Position numbers and translations under genes: made by a program. 64,000 nt of DNA, taken from Notospermus geniculatus (taxonomy: Eukaryota > Nemertea > Pilidiophora > Heteronemertea > Lineidae). The stretch lies in the NCBI GenBank assembly GCA_002633025.1, contig NMRB01000004.1, positions 519,986 to 583,985 of the forward strand. The letters are read 5' to 3'. Below the pieces are notes generated by a model. It had not been told where the DNA came from. It searched no databases and saw only the letters and a program-made list of their open reading frames with translations. Of this stretch, positions 25,926 through 37,890 are shown piece after piece. Within the stretch, counting starts at the first letter, position 1, and each line of letters begins with the position of its first letter.

Positions 25926-26271
25926 GGCCATGTAGAATTAGCGAAATCAGCAGATCTGGCGGACTTAGCGGATTCTGTATAAAATTGAATAAAATTTGAT
26001 AATAAATGGAAATTAGTAATATAATTTTTCAAGTGTTCTAAATGCTGCACAGGTTATATAATAAAGAAAAAGCCGCAACAGGCCGAACTATTCCTGCACA
26101 CCATTTTTGTTGCCGTATTTGGATTACCGACTGTAAAAGGTATTTTCGCGGTCCTTTATAATCTGTGGGACACATGAAAAATTAGTTTCCATTCATCATT
26201 GAATTTTATTCAATTTTATACAGAATCCGCTAAATCCGCCAGATCTGTTGATTCCGCTAGTCTACATGGCC
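25926..26271. repeat. TIR element with about 85-bp arms, copy 1
   Basis: GGCCATGTAGAATTAGCG at the left and GATTCCGCTAGTCTACATGG at the right are inverted copies, continued by GCAGATCTGGCGG/CCGCCAGATCTG and ATACAGAATCCGCTAA. The interior is AT-rich with no coding frame. The partner copy is at 28202-28571. Confidence 0.8.
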
Positions 26272-26350
26272 TGTTGAGGCTGGTGTTAGACGGATCTGCT
26301 GGGACTGCGTGGAAAACTCCCATGTGGCTGAACCCAAATTTCATAGGACA

Positions 26351-26713
26351 CAATCTTCAGTTTACGTGCCGACCCTTAATCTTTTCCACTGCGGGTATTG
26401 TTCAGCTCTGTCACTGGTGCTTTGGTCACAAATGGCCGAACAGAGTTTACTCAAAGAGCGCGAATAGTGCAAATCTACATACATGTAACAAAGAAGTAAC
26501 TTGCCAGCGGTATGGAAATTTTCAAATTTCCCAAACAAGTTTTCTCTTTTTTGGACACATATATTTGAAAAATTTCTTTTGGATGTTATTGCCATATGTG
26601 CATTCTAGGGCAACACGATCGCCTTTTTTGGATAGTTGGTCGGGAATATGAAATATTTCAAAAACTGTAAATCGAGCCTTTTTTGGCATTAAATAGTTTA
26701 TACCAATTAAATG
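26351..26713. other. Sequence unique to the end of copy B1
   Basis: These 363 bases lie between the end of B1-B2 similarity and the N at 26714. No gene recognised. Frames crossing the N on the minus strand (26658-26846) are artefacts. Confidence 0.5.
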
Positions 26714-26714
26714 N

Positions 26715-28650
26715 CGAGTGCTTCAGGCGCCTACAAACAAAAACTGGAATCCAGTGCGTTTTGCGGTGCGGTTCCCGCAAGCAATGGCTTCTACGGTAAA
26801 TAATAAGTTTAAGGCAAAAATTCCTTCCACAACATAAACTATACACAGGAAAAACTATTTCTCACTCCTCGAGGTGTCCACCCCGCCATTTTCCTTCCCG
26901 AGTGTGGAATTACTAAAACCTCCCATTCCCATTATTTCAACACATGGCAGTCCCAATCAATTTCCTTTGGGTGACATTAGTTCTGAGCACGGGTTGACTT
27001 ATGTCATTTCGTAAGGCCGTTTAATTCCCAAAACGGACCCGATGCTGTTGTGCAAACATAAAACGGATATTAAGATTACAATGTCTTTTGCAATGATTGA
27101 AAACCTGCCGATTAAATCATCTGTTTTGTAAAAACTGAAAGATGATCCAAACACATGCATGCTGACTGTACATACACTGTACATTCGGTAGAGAGATCGG
27201 TATAAAGTGCAGCTTGCAGGTTAATGGTATTAGGGTGGGTGTCCAACGGTGGTGTCAAAAGGGGCTACAGGCCAGAAGGGGTAAACAAACCTTGCGCCTA
27301 GTGCATTGTACAGACGGTAAGCACAGGAGCCAACTGTACAAATGCACTGGGCCCCCTTGGGCGAGGTTAATGTTTACCCCTTCTGAGCTCTAATGGCCGA
27401 CTTTCGCAGGATGTCTATTGCCTGCAATTCAACTTGCAACCTGCATTTTACGAACTGCGGTAGACTGACCAAAGTATTGAAACGTATGCCAATTTCTGGT
27501 GGCCGAAAATATTGAGTTAGGCCAACACGGTGGGTTGTCCAAAACCACTGTCAGTCTGTGCTGTTTTGAAGTGGTGTTAACTACAGTACAATGGGTTTAA
27601 CTGATGGAGATAACGCCAAAATAGCATGCTTGTGACAAAGACTATTCCTTACAACCGGGCCAGCCACGGCGGATTACCCGCCGTTAAATACGGGGGGAGG
27701 CGAGGAGAACGGGTGAGGCCAACCCTCGGGAAATCAATTCAAATCACGTAAAACACAACAATTGATCCTTTATAGGGTGGCGAGGCCCTCACCATGGATT
27801 GACCAGTATTATCCCTTCGAAACAACAGCCGCAACAAATTAGAGACCGAGTGGTCACCAACACGCAAACCAGTAATAAGTCATCGTAAGTAGCAATCACC
27901 GTGCCAAAACATCAAGGGGATTGGGAATAGCGGGGCTACACAGTTCATTCCTGACGGCGTTCCTCCCATCTCATCGACTATTGAAAGACACACCAAGACC
28001 CTACAAAGCTCTGATTACCACAATAAAAGTATCTGCTGGCATTTCGGAAACGGCTGAGGAACAATCTTGACCGGAACATGGCACTTATTACGGAAGATTG
28101 CAGTTGGTAAGATATGCCCAATCAGACGCGGTCTGCGTCAAACAGCGACAGGCGTCTCGGAAAGTGCCAGGAACACGAACGCTACAGATGATGTTGAGGC
28201 CGCCATGTAGAATTAGCGAAATCAGCAGATCTGGCGGACTTAGCGGATTCTGTATAAAATTGAATAAAATTTGTTAATAAATGGAAATTAATTTAGTAGT
28301 ATAATTTTTCATTAAGTGTTCTAAATGCTGCACAGGTTATATAATAAAGGAAAAGCCGCAACAGCGTCGCGAACGGCAACTGGCCGAACTATTCCTGCAG
28401 ACCATTTTTGTTGCCGTATTTGGATTACCGACTGTAAAAGGTATTTTCGCGGTCCTTTATAATCTGTGGGACACATGAAAAATTAGTTTCCATTCATCAT
28501 TGAATTTTATTCAATTTTATACAGAATCCGCTAGATCCGCCAGTTGCTGATTCCGCTAATTCTACATAGCCTGTGGAGTCTGGTGTTAGACGGATCTGCT
28601 GGGACTTCGTGGAAAACTCCCATGTGGCTGAACCCAAATTTCATAGGACT
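26715..28650 (+). repeat. Copy B2 of the head-to-tail duplicate after the N at 26714
   Basis: Near-identical to 24390-26350, with allelic-scale differences. After ATAGGAC the sequence leaves B1 and continues into unique DNA. The start at the base after the single N suggests a haplotype or contig-overlap artefact. Confidence 0.85.
28202..28571. repeat. TIR element with about 85-bp arms, copy 2
   Basis: Counterpart of 25926-26271 within copy B2. It is slightly longer, mainly because of a small insertion (AACAGCGTCGCGAACGGC) near 28358. Confidence 0.75.
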
Positions 28651-28805
28651 CGATTCAAAGATAAACTCTACTCTCTGAATTTACCAGAGGGCAAACATCG
28701 ATCCCTCTGTCACTTGTCCAAAAGTGGGTTTCACAAAGAAAACTGGTATCAAGTTGGATACCTGCTTCATTCTCCACTCTGTGAATTTTTGAGAGGGCAA
28801 ACATA

Positions 28806-28931
28806 GGGCGGATTTCACAGACGGTGTTTCAGACGTAGACGCGTGTAACTTCACTAAATGCACGCACTTCCACCATGCATTGACGAAGTTACACGCGTCT
28901 ATGCCCTGAACACCTTTTGTGAAATCGGCCC
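28806..28931. repeat. Foldback element GGGCCGATTTCACA, copy 1
   Basis: GGGCGGATTTCACAGACGG at the left is mirrored by TTTTGTGAAATCGGCCC at the right. The inner arms GACGCGTGTAACTTC/GAAGTTACACGCGTC also pair. Confidence 0.8.
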
Positions 28932-28977
28932 TTTGAGACCGTTGTCAATTGTGTAAAACGGGTTCCACAAGAAAACA

Positions 28978-29106
28978 GGGGCCGATTTCACAAAGGGTGT
29001 TAAAGACTTAGACGCTTGTAACTTCGTCAAATGCATGGTGGAAGTGCGTACATTTGGTGAAGTTACACGCGTCTTAGTCTAAAACACCCTTAGTGAAATC
29101 GGCCCC
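28978..29106. repeat. Foldback element GGGCCGATTTCACA, copy 2
   Basis: GGGGCCGATTTCACAAAGGG is mirrored by CCCTTAGTGAAATCGGCCCC, with the same inner GTAACTTCGTC/GAAGTTACACGCGTC arms as the copy 47 bp upstream. Confidence 0.85.
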
Positions 29107-30146
29107 AGGTGTCGGGAAAGCTGGATGCCTGCTTCCTTCGTCGCTGCATGTAGGCCACACTGCTGCTGTTTTATGACGACTATGAAGTAAACGTGTTTAT
29201 AGAAACAGATCAGGTACCGCCGTGAAAATGACCGGACGATAAAGAAAGAGATGTGATCCCAAGTGAAGTCATTACCGCCACAAAACGTCCAATAATCTGT
29301 CTGCCTAACACGCCAAATGAGACGTTAGCATCGAACGATGGCAATGATAAAATAAATGGCGAAACGACTCCAATAGAGTAAAGAACCAGGAGCTATTAGG
29401 AACAATCCATGCGAAATTTGATAGCGACTGATTGAGGAAGTGGGATTTGATACTAGAGGCAATGGACCGGGCAGCGTGGAAATGGGATCAGGATGTTTGT
29501 ATCAGCTTCGGGCAGACATTCTGGGCATTTAGCCTCAATATATTCGGACAAATGCCGCCATCGCAACACAAGCTTGTAGAATGCTCAGCGTTTTGGTACA
29601 GTTTACGGCAGCTTCACTCCCTTCGCCAGCAAGAAACCAACAATTTCAGCAAACTGGAAAATCGTTTCATCTTTGTCCATGGGCTTCTCTTTGAAACGCC
29701 GGCGGCTAAGCGCCATTGGCACGTCCCTCTTCCTTTCATCTGTCACTCACAAACATCCCTTGTAATTATTACTCCCAGCTTAAGACGGTGAATGCCTGTA
29801 CCACAGGGAGAATCAACAGAGCTCGCTTCAGATCTGAAGGCTGTCATTATCATTCTCATAAAGGTGCACGGTAACTTCGTTAAGCAAACTTTCAAGTTGA
29901 GCTCTTGCCTGAGAGGTAAATGTCCGCTTTGGTCACTACAGGCAAATGGAAGTTGAGCGCTTGCTTGAAAGGTAAATGTCTTTGGTCACTACAGGCAAAT
30001 GGAAGAGAAGGCCGGTGTTCCTTTCACCTCATCAATTACCTTTTACATGGTAAGAAGGGTTTCTGCCCTTTGCTGAGCGGGGGAGTTTGTTTTCATCGAA
30101 ACCCATGGCCTTCAAGCAATAGCTACACTCACGGCCCTACAGACCT
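29107..30146. other. Gene-free stretch
   Basis: A 119-codon frame (29432-29791, plus) is the longest. It has no recognisable domain and no duplicate to test its conservation. Confidence 0.35.
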
Positions 30147-31135
30147 CTTCGTTAAGTTTCATTTGCACCAAAAATATAATATTTCACTGTTCTTCTTCAG
30201 AGAAAAAACAAATATTCGTCGGTCACGGTGTACCCAAAGTGCATTTTGTTGCTGACCAGCTGATCATTTTGTTCCTGGAAGACAAATTTGCCAGACGCAA
30301 ACCGCGTCTGTCCAAGAGCTTTATTGCAAACATCAGCAAGAAGGAGCAGCTCACTTTTTCCTTTTCAAATCCGATGAGAATACAGGCTGGCGACCAGGAG
30401 CCAGGGCAACGTCTCTCACCACGAATGCCACATCACTTCCCCGCGATAACTTCAGCCAGACGTTTCTCCTGTTTCCACCTGCAGTATTCCCGCGGGGAAC
30501 TTATGATTACCGCGGTGTCTCAGTTGTAAGGCTTGAACGATCTCGCTCCAGAGCGGAAGGGCCTTCGGTCAAACAAGAGAGTTAACGGATCGCCTTTTGT
30601 GTTTGAAGGGAACCAGCTCATCAACAGAAGGATGATTAGGGAGGCGAGGCTGATTTGTTTTCTCTACACGGCAATGGGATCGAAGGCTTGCTCTCGGCAA
30701 ACCATTTCCTGCGAAGCTGACGGTAAACTCCATTTTGAGGGTGGATACTGGGGGACATTATTGACCAATAATCTGATATACATGTATAATCGACGACCAT
30801 CACCTGTGTCTGTCGGAACACACGCAGACACACCAAGGGCAAAATGTATGGAAGACTGATAATTACCTGCACGTCGACAAATATTTCTCCCCTAATGAAA
30901 TAGACCAAAACCGCAGTAATAATCCGCGGGGATGTATAGCTCCTTCAACATGACGCATATCAAAAGTGTCAGTGTCAGGACTTCGGTAGCCTGCTGTGTG
31001 GTCAGCATTGCCGACCATCACCAACATGAAAAGTTGGACCCAGGGCGGAGATGTGACAGAATGGAAAGAATGTCCCCTAGGAAAAACACTGTCCTTAGGA
31101 AGATCCTATTGTTACATTCTTATCTCTGGCTACGG
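30147..31135 (+). repeat. Copy C1 of a 1-kb head-to-tail duplicate ending at a single N
   Basis: It starts CTTCGTTAAGTTTCATTTGC and ends at the N at 31136, after which 31137 restarts the same sequence. It contains two frames open in both copies (30239-30529 and 30533-30859), but the copies are allelic-like, so shared openness is weak evidence for coding. No family recognised. Confidence 0.85.
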
Positions 31136-31136
31136 N

Positions 31137-32132
31137 CTTCGTTAAGTTTCATTTGCACCAAAAATATAATATTTCACTGTTCTTCTTCAGAGAAAAAACA
31201 AATATTCGTCGGTCACGGTGTACCCAAAGTGCATTTTGTTGCTGACCAGCTGATTATTTTGTTCCTGGAAGACAAATTTGCCAGACGCAAACCGCGTCTG
31301 TCCAAAAGCTTTATTGCAAACATCAGCAAGAAGGAGCAGCTCACTTTTTCCTTTTCAAATCCGATGAGAATACAGGCTGGCGACCAGGAGCCAGGGCAAC
31401 GTCTCTCACCACGAATGCCACATCACTTCCCCGCGATAACTTCAGCCAGACGTTTCTCCTGTTTCCACCTGCAGTATTCCCGCGGGGAACTTATGATTAC
31501 CGCGGTGTCTCCGTTGTAAGGCTTGAACGATCTCGCTCCGGAGCGGAAGGGCCTTCGGTCAAACAAGAGAGTTAACGGATCGCCTTTTGTGTTTGAAGGG
31601 AGCCAGCTCATCAACAGAAGGATGATTAGGGAGGCGAGGCTGATTTGTTTTCTCTACACGGCAATGCGATCGAAGGCTTGCTCTCGGCAAACCATTTCCT
31701 GCGAAGCTGACGGTAAACTCCATTTTGAGGGTGGATACTGGGGGACATTATTGACCAATAATCTGATATATAATCGACGACCATCACCTGTGTCTGTCGG
31801 AACACACGCAGACACACCGAGGGCAAAATGTATGGAAGACTGATAATTACCTGCACGTCGACAAATATTTCTCCCCTGATGAAATAGACCAAAATCGCAG
31901 TAATAACCCGCTGAGAAATAGCGCCTTCAACATTAGGCCTACATATCAAAAGCAAGAGAGTGTCAGGACTTCGATAGCCTGCTGTGTGGTCAGCATTGCC
32001 GACCATCACCAACAGGAAAAGCTGGACCCAGGCCAGGAAAGAAAGTCAGGAAAGAATGTGACAGGAAAGAAAGTCCCCTAGGAAAAACACTGTGCAGTAG
32101 GAAGATGCTATTGTTACATTCTTATCTCTGGC
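31137..32132 (+). repeat. Copy C2 of the duplicate after the N at 31136
   Basis: Near-identical to 30147-31135, with substitutions and small indels such as loss of CATG near 31770. It ends at CTTATCTCTGGC, the same point where C1 reaches the N. Same single-N signature as copies A and B. Confidence 0.85.
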
Positions 32133-32162
32133 GATTCGGGTTGGTTTCTATAGCCATGTCCC

Positions 32163-32619
32163 TTAATCCGCCCTTGAACAATAGAAGCGGACACTCTTTA
32201 CAGAGCACACTGTGTTACATCGGCAATGCCAGACCTCTGTGACCTTACAACTGCAATTTTGCTGTATTGTGCTGGTGCCATCATCTTCAAACCAAGCAAG
32301 ACGAAGGCTACATTTTTTCGGTAGAGCTTTGTTTTCGCAGAAGAATACGACCATCTACAACGTCCAGCACTGTGATATCATCATTGCAGACTTTTGACGT
32401 TGGTTCATGGCAGTACAGTCTTTTCATCGGTTCCACAAATCCTTTGAACGAGTAACCATCATTAACTGGTAACCAACGAAAATTGCCTTCATTCGTCTCA
32501 GCCGCGATGGACATTATTTGATAATGAGAAGAAATGACATAGTATCTTTTGTTAAATATAACCGTACCTAATAATTTCAAAGACGCGGAACAGTCTATGG
32601 TTATCATAAATGTCGCCAA
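32163..32619 (-). pseudogene. Possible CUB-like secreted-domain fragment with a frameshift
   Basis: Two overlapping minus-strand frames (32308-32619 and 32163-32354) are out of phase by one base and meet near 32340. Across the break the order is CNDDITVLDVVDG, then FCENKALPKKC, then LRLAWFEDDG. This resembles the second half of a CUB domain (C-x-D-x-L-x-V-x-D, FC-x-x-x-x-LP, then L-x-L-x-F-x-D-D). The downstream part is cysteine-rich (WHCRCNTVC). The usual first half of a CUB domain is not visible, so the assignment is weak. It may be an exon with a sequencing error, a relic or a chance frame. Confidence 0.25.
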
Positions 32620-35452
32620 GTTGATTACCCTTAGTTAAGAGGAGAGGCTTTGAGTCGAACACCGGTATAAAAGGATGATAATTACGAGGAAAAATTGACT
32701 CCCTAATGCAGTTTACATTATGTTATTTTCAAAACAATGGGGTACGTATCGCCTACAAGTCTTGTGGCAGCCTGCGCCGCCTACGATACACTGAACAAAG
32801 TTAACGTACCGGTACGTACATGTACTCTCTACCATACATGTCTGCCTTATTCGTACTGTTACTTAATACCACTTGTACACTGTGTACTTGTACTATATGT
32901 GTACACTGAGCAGCTGCACCTGCCAACATCAGCTTTACTTTGCTCTCTTTTTTACGTTTCTTTCTTAAACACCCTTGAAATAAATCGAGATGTGATTCAC
33001 TCTTTGACCCTCAGGTAGTTTGAGAGTGTGGGACAAAAGTTACCTCCTACGACATTCGCATCACCAAGACGGGAATTGCTCCCCTTGGCGCCATTACTCC
33101 CGACGACGTGACTTGAGGAAAGTGAAAGTAATGAATCTCACTTGAACGGCTCGTGGAGCCAATTTACGTAATCAGTTCTCATTTGCGGATATCCTTGAAG
33201 AAAAGAGGCAGATGGAAGACACAGCGGGTAATTTTTTCGAGTGAAATTTCATTGATTAGACACAGAATGGAGTTCAGATTATTGATGAGTGATACTTTTT
33301 TCAGTATCTACTCGTATACGCTCTTCCCTAACGAGCATAGTGCAGTATCTGCCATTTCACCTCGGGTTTGTGATTCGGGACCCTTGGTTCCATTTGGGGA
33401 AACATTAAGCAAATGGGAACGCTGGACCGTTTTATACCGTGTAACGTGCCACAGTGTTGCCGTTTCTCAGTGTTCCCGGTCACTGTATGGGAAACGCTGT
33501 GAAACGAGAAGTCACGGTCTTTCTAGCGATGCTTTGTATGGAAACACTGAGATATTGAGAACATTAGAAAAGTTACACCAACACGCCTCCTCACCGGACG
33601 TAGCGGAGGAAGGGTTGGCCGGCGTATTCGAACTCAGTCAAATGTCTTGATCCACTTGTTGATCTGGCCAATCACATCAGACTTTGATCTTGAGCTCGCT
33701 CGCCATGGCATGTGTAAGATACATTAGTCATTTCAAATCCCTGCAAAGACAGAGCTAATGGAATGTCTAGACAATACCGTCAAGTCAGAGGTTAAGAGGT
33801 ATTAAGAGTTGTGTATGGATCCTGTAGTGTAGGTGTCATGACGGGTAACAACGTCAACAAGTGCTACAGTCACTTGAAGAATCCTTCGGTCATTAAGTTC
33901 CATCAATGTTAGGAAGAAAAACACACGTATGTGATATCGTTTTCAAGCGGTGTATTTCCAGCTGTCATTTCGGCCACTGTCACTGGCAGATTTTCGCTGT
34001 CATCGCCCACACAATGTTGATGACCATAACACACACCAAACATGACAAATAGCATATTATTAAAACAATGTGAATATGTCTCATAATGTCTATGCGCGGC
34101 CATTAAGCGGAGATTGGGTCCCTACAGTTATACCGTACCATATAACACCCGTATAATCCGCCTGATAGCTGATTTATACTGTCATGACCAATAAATCGTG
34201 AGCTTAGAACCTCTATATTGCTTCCCCCGCGGCGATGGTCACGTTTAAGGTGGTGGGTATTCTCACACCTGAGACAGTACCGGATGTCTTTTATAGGTTA
34301 ATGACCAAAAGTATTAACGATAACCGCTTCCCGTATGTAGTTGCTTAGGCATTAGAGAAGGCTGCAAGCCGACAGCTTAGCTGCTTGCTTCGAGAAAGCG
34401 CACAGTCGTTAAGTAGACTTGAGACGGACTGCACCCACCTGACAAGCACATCCCAGTGCCATTTTTTCACGTAAACAAGCCTACTTTAACATGTTTGTGG
34501 CAGTAAACGGTGACGATAAACACGGATAGGAATAAAATATATCTGTAGTTTCGCACGGACAACTGCAATTCACCGGATACATGACCGGCTGTTTCAAAAA
34601 GACACTTAGGAAAAGACGGCTGCGCGGTAATACAAAACGCTTTATCCGATTTTGATAATGGATTTCCATTATTTACCAAATGTCTTCTCTCATGCCTTTT
34701 TATTGTGGATCGCAGTTTTGTAGACAGATGTACAATATCTGCAGTTTCTTCGGCCTTCCAGCGAAATACAGTGAAAAATCTTGAGTTCACACGTATGAAT
34801 CCAACACCTCGCCCTCGACGGAGGCGAACCACACAGTCCAAAGGAAAAGAAACGTTGCTTTTACAAAATGGAAAATATTAAACAAAATAGGGAGCTTGGT
34901 ATAAATTTATCCATACGCAAACCTTTTCCATTAAATGACTTGCTACCATGTAACATACTGGTGATTTTCCTTCTGTTACTGTCAAAGCCTCCCGCTTATA
35001 TATGAACCGGCAATTTACAACAAGTGATTGCTTGAACCCCAGAGACCATCATTTGTTACACCGAGTCGCATTCGTCATTCGGAGTTTGTATGTAACAGCG
35101 CTGATCACCGACAAAAAAATTTTCTTTGCTGATTGAGAAAAAACATCGCGACGACAGTATCGTTTGTCACCTCGGTGAATGAAGGGTATTGGGAAAACAT
35201 GGAGTGTGGACTCAATGGTCTCGTGGATTAATGTGGACAGGGAAGGGAGGGACCAACAGCCATTGCTCTCAATCACCTGGCTAAAGTTAGCTTCTTTACT
35301 TTGTTGGTGGGAACTACGCTGCTATCTGTTATACCATACGAAGCTGATTGTACTAATGCGTCACGCCATACATGTAATCAAATTTTTTCATCGTGTAGCA
35401 AATCAACACGTATTAAAGCACTGCAGTCAATGTTGACCTGGGCCGTATGCAC
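32620..35452. other. Gene-free stretch
   Basis: The frames of 165 codons (33153-33650, plus) and 124 codons (34467-34841, minus) show no recognisable domain. No clear repeats. Confidence 0.4.
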
Positions 35453-35572
35453 CAACGAAGATTATCCTTAACTCAAGTTGAGCCACAGCTTTTCAATTGT
35501 TCAGGTTTGCCAGGGCATGATGTGACAATGGAAAAGTTGTGGCTCAACCTGAGTTCAAGATAATCTTCGTTG
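35453..35572. repeat. Foldback element CAACGAAGATTATC
   Basis: CAACGAAGATTATCCTTAAC with TCAAGTTGAGCCACAGCTTT is mirrored by GGCTCAACCTGAGTTCAAGA and TAATCTTCGTTGA. About 43-bp arms around a 35-bp loop. Confidence 0.8.
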
Positions 35573-35636
35573 AGTCGGTCTTGACATTGTCTGAAACTTC
35601 TGTCATCATCCGATTATTAAAATACATGTAAGCTTA

Positions 35637-35857
35637 AGCCTAGGTCACATATCCACTCCGCGGCCCGTACGGCGAGTAAAAACAGACATTTTGGCCAAAT
35701 TCTACGGTGCCCAGTTTGATCTAGTTTAATTTCCGCTTATCCAATGAGGCGATTTCGGCATAATTCAGCTTATATCTGAGTTTCAGTCTCAAAAATCCAC
35801 AGCAAGCCCCTGGGTGGGGAAAATCGTACGGCGCCCGGTGCATTTGTGACCTAGGCT
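35637..35857. mobile_element. PIF/Harbinger-like MITE with TTA target duplication
   Basis: The 221-bp element begins AGCCTAGGTCACA and ends TGTGACCTAGGCT (perfect 13-bp TIRs). TTA lies directly outside both ends (35634-35636 and 35858-35860). The termini AGCCTAG and the 3-bp T-A-rich target duplication match those of the element at 61149-61304. PIF/Harbinger elements are known for 3-bp TWA target duplications. That assignment is inference. Confidence 0.6.
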
Positions 35858-35860
35858 TTA

Positions 35861-37124
35861 TTGTGCGTCTTGTCCGAAAATAGGTTCCATTGGGCTTCCA
35901 AATGGTGAAGAGTGATGATTGTTGATGTTAGTCCAGCCATCCACGAATCATCGATCCATGTTTTTCGACCACCCTCAGCGAAGCGAAGGCGGCTACGGCA
36001 AGAAATGAAAGCCTACGGTGATTTACGAACGACTCGACCAGAAGCTGCACCCGTTGATCAATCATTTCCACATGCAATAACTTTTCGATTTGGTGCCAAA
36101 GACCAGTGATTCTCGCTGATGAGAACGGTCTCTCTCATGTCCTGCTGATCAATAAAAAAAGATGTGACACTAGTCGTCCAGAGTGTTATTACACCGTGAT
36201 CAGATTCTGATGAAGAAAATGATGGACATGTTCATTGCAGGCGTTTGGGGAAGTTTTTCTTGTCTGTAAGGATTGCCTGGGAGAAATAACTTCTACTATC
36301 ACGCAAAGAGAGGGATGGGATGAACGAATCACGAGATAAGTAATACATTTTCATGGTTCGTAGTTTATGATGAGGTCAAAGGTCATACTTTTGATGTGCC
36401 AAATGATGAATTAACGCGAGCTTTGAGAAAAAGTTTAGGGTCCAGATGACGGTCTGACACAGCCACACTTTTTCACGGTGAACATTTTTAAATCATCACA
36501 CAGTTAAGGTAACTTTGGAGTACCCCAGCCCAGTTACAGTTGTAAAGTTCCAGGGTGTACCATGTAGGCGTACTTTCGCGAAATGCGAAGACAGATTTAT
36601 TTACGTTGCCCTGTTAAAAAGTGATGGCCTCTCTTGCTGTCTGTATGGAAACACTCGGATATGAAGAATACCTCAAACGTTACATCAGCAGTACGTAGTT
36701 GCACTGTGTGTTTAGTTCGATGCAGGGGAAACAGTGCTGTGTGTACTATAGCCTACTTGGTCTATCCAAACATGATCGACCTAAGTAATCATTTATACTG
36801 TTATCTTCGCATTCATTGACATCCAAAGCGATGCCGCGTTCGTCTTGTTACTTCGTACTAGACTCGTAGCATGATTGATTACCAAGTTATCGATACACAT
36901 TGACTGGAATAGTGTTATCGTTAGGCAAAGTGATGTATAAGTAAATGATTAAAGAATCTATATTCATCGTGAAAACATCTTCATGCTTTTTGAGACAAAT
37001 CTGCCAGAGTTCCGACAGAATGACAAAGGATGCAACCGTTTAGATATTGAATGCACCTGAATATTTTGCAACTTTCACACAACTGGTGATCGGGAATTTG
37101 GACAGGAGGGGATGGAATAGATGG
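35861..37124. other. Gene-free stretch
   Basis: Only frames shorter than 70 codons, with no recognisable feature. Confidence 0.45.
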
Positions 37125-37420
37125 ATAAGAGAGTTTTCGCAAAACCGCCGAAACCCGAACGCGAACGTCTATCCTTTCTATCCTTTGTTCGCTGCTCTCT
37201 TTGTGACATCGAACAATAGGAGCAGTCAGCCGCACTTATCGCCAATAGACGGCAGGAAAGTTCTAGCGGACGAACACAATATAAAATTCTCCTGATTGGT
37301 GCTCAATCAAGCATGAATGGGTCCGCTAGGCACTGAATCGTAGTGACTCCTATTAGTCAACTGACTGACAGCTTCTATTGGATAAGCGTTCGTGTTGACG
37401 TTTCGGAGCTTTGCGACAAC
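37125..37420. repeat. Foldback element TTTTCGCAAAGC split by a second element
   Basis: The left arm GAGTTTTCGCAAAACCGCCG starts at about 37129, and the matching right arm GACGTTTCGGAGCTTTGCGA ends at about 37417. Between them sits a complete CAATAGGAGC element (37214-37380). Removing it leaves an element like those at 38869-39000 and 48572-48702. This is a nested insertion. Confidence 0.65.
37214..37380. repeat. MITE-like element, family CAATAGGAGC, copy 3 (nested)
   Basis: It begins CAATAGGAGCAGTCAGCCGC and ends CTGACAGCTTCTATTG, with the same GGGTCCGCTAG interior word as the copy at 216-390. It interrupts the foldback element at 37125-37420. Confidence 0.7.
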
Positions 37421-37890
37421 CTAGTGTAATGTTCCTGTGCAAGACGGGGAAGTCCAGAGATGTGTCCTGATATGTCGCACATTTTTGATAGAATCGCAGG
37501 CCATAGCAGCAATAACTGAACTTATAGCTTTTGAATACCACTCCCACTCCTTCCCCACTCACCACTTCTATTCACAGATCAACACTGCAATCAAAAGACA
37601 CGAAAACCACAGCACTGCTTTCAGTCACTAACACCATTGAAGACTGAGAAAAATGATATCGATATACAAAGTATCCACACTAGAAGAGGATTTCCTTGTC
37701 AGATGTCTATGTCTTTTAAGCGGCTTTGGGGCTCAAAAAGATTAAGTTAACTCTGAATATCGGCGCTGGCTGCTACGTGATAGAAATTAAGAGTCACGTG
37801 GGATCAGCAATTTTTCATTATGCAACGGTTTGCCACACTGAAGGTCATCTACCAATGTTGAGGCCAGTCAGTATGAGCTCACAGATCAAC

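Larger units (their letters stand above)
24390..26350 (+). repeat. Copy B1 of a 1.95-kb head-to-tail duplicate
   Basis: It starts CGAGTGCTTCAGGCGCC and is repeated from 26715, the first base after a single N at 26714. The copies agree almost throughout, with small indels (B2 lacks about 40 bp at 24950-24990), and part near TTCATAGGAC at about 26350. B1 then continues for about 360 bp of sequence absent from B2. It contains two foldback elements and no supported gene. Confidence 0.85.

Noticed and set aside
30932-31519. 195-codon plus-strand frame
   Set aside because: It crosses the single N at 31136 and joins two pieces of a duplicated segment, so it is an assembly artefact.
33153-33650. 165-codon plus-strand frame
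   Set aside because: No domain, no duplicate to test conservation, and composition like surrounding non-coding DNA.
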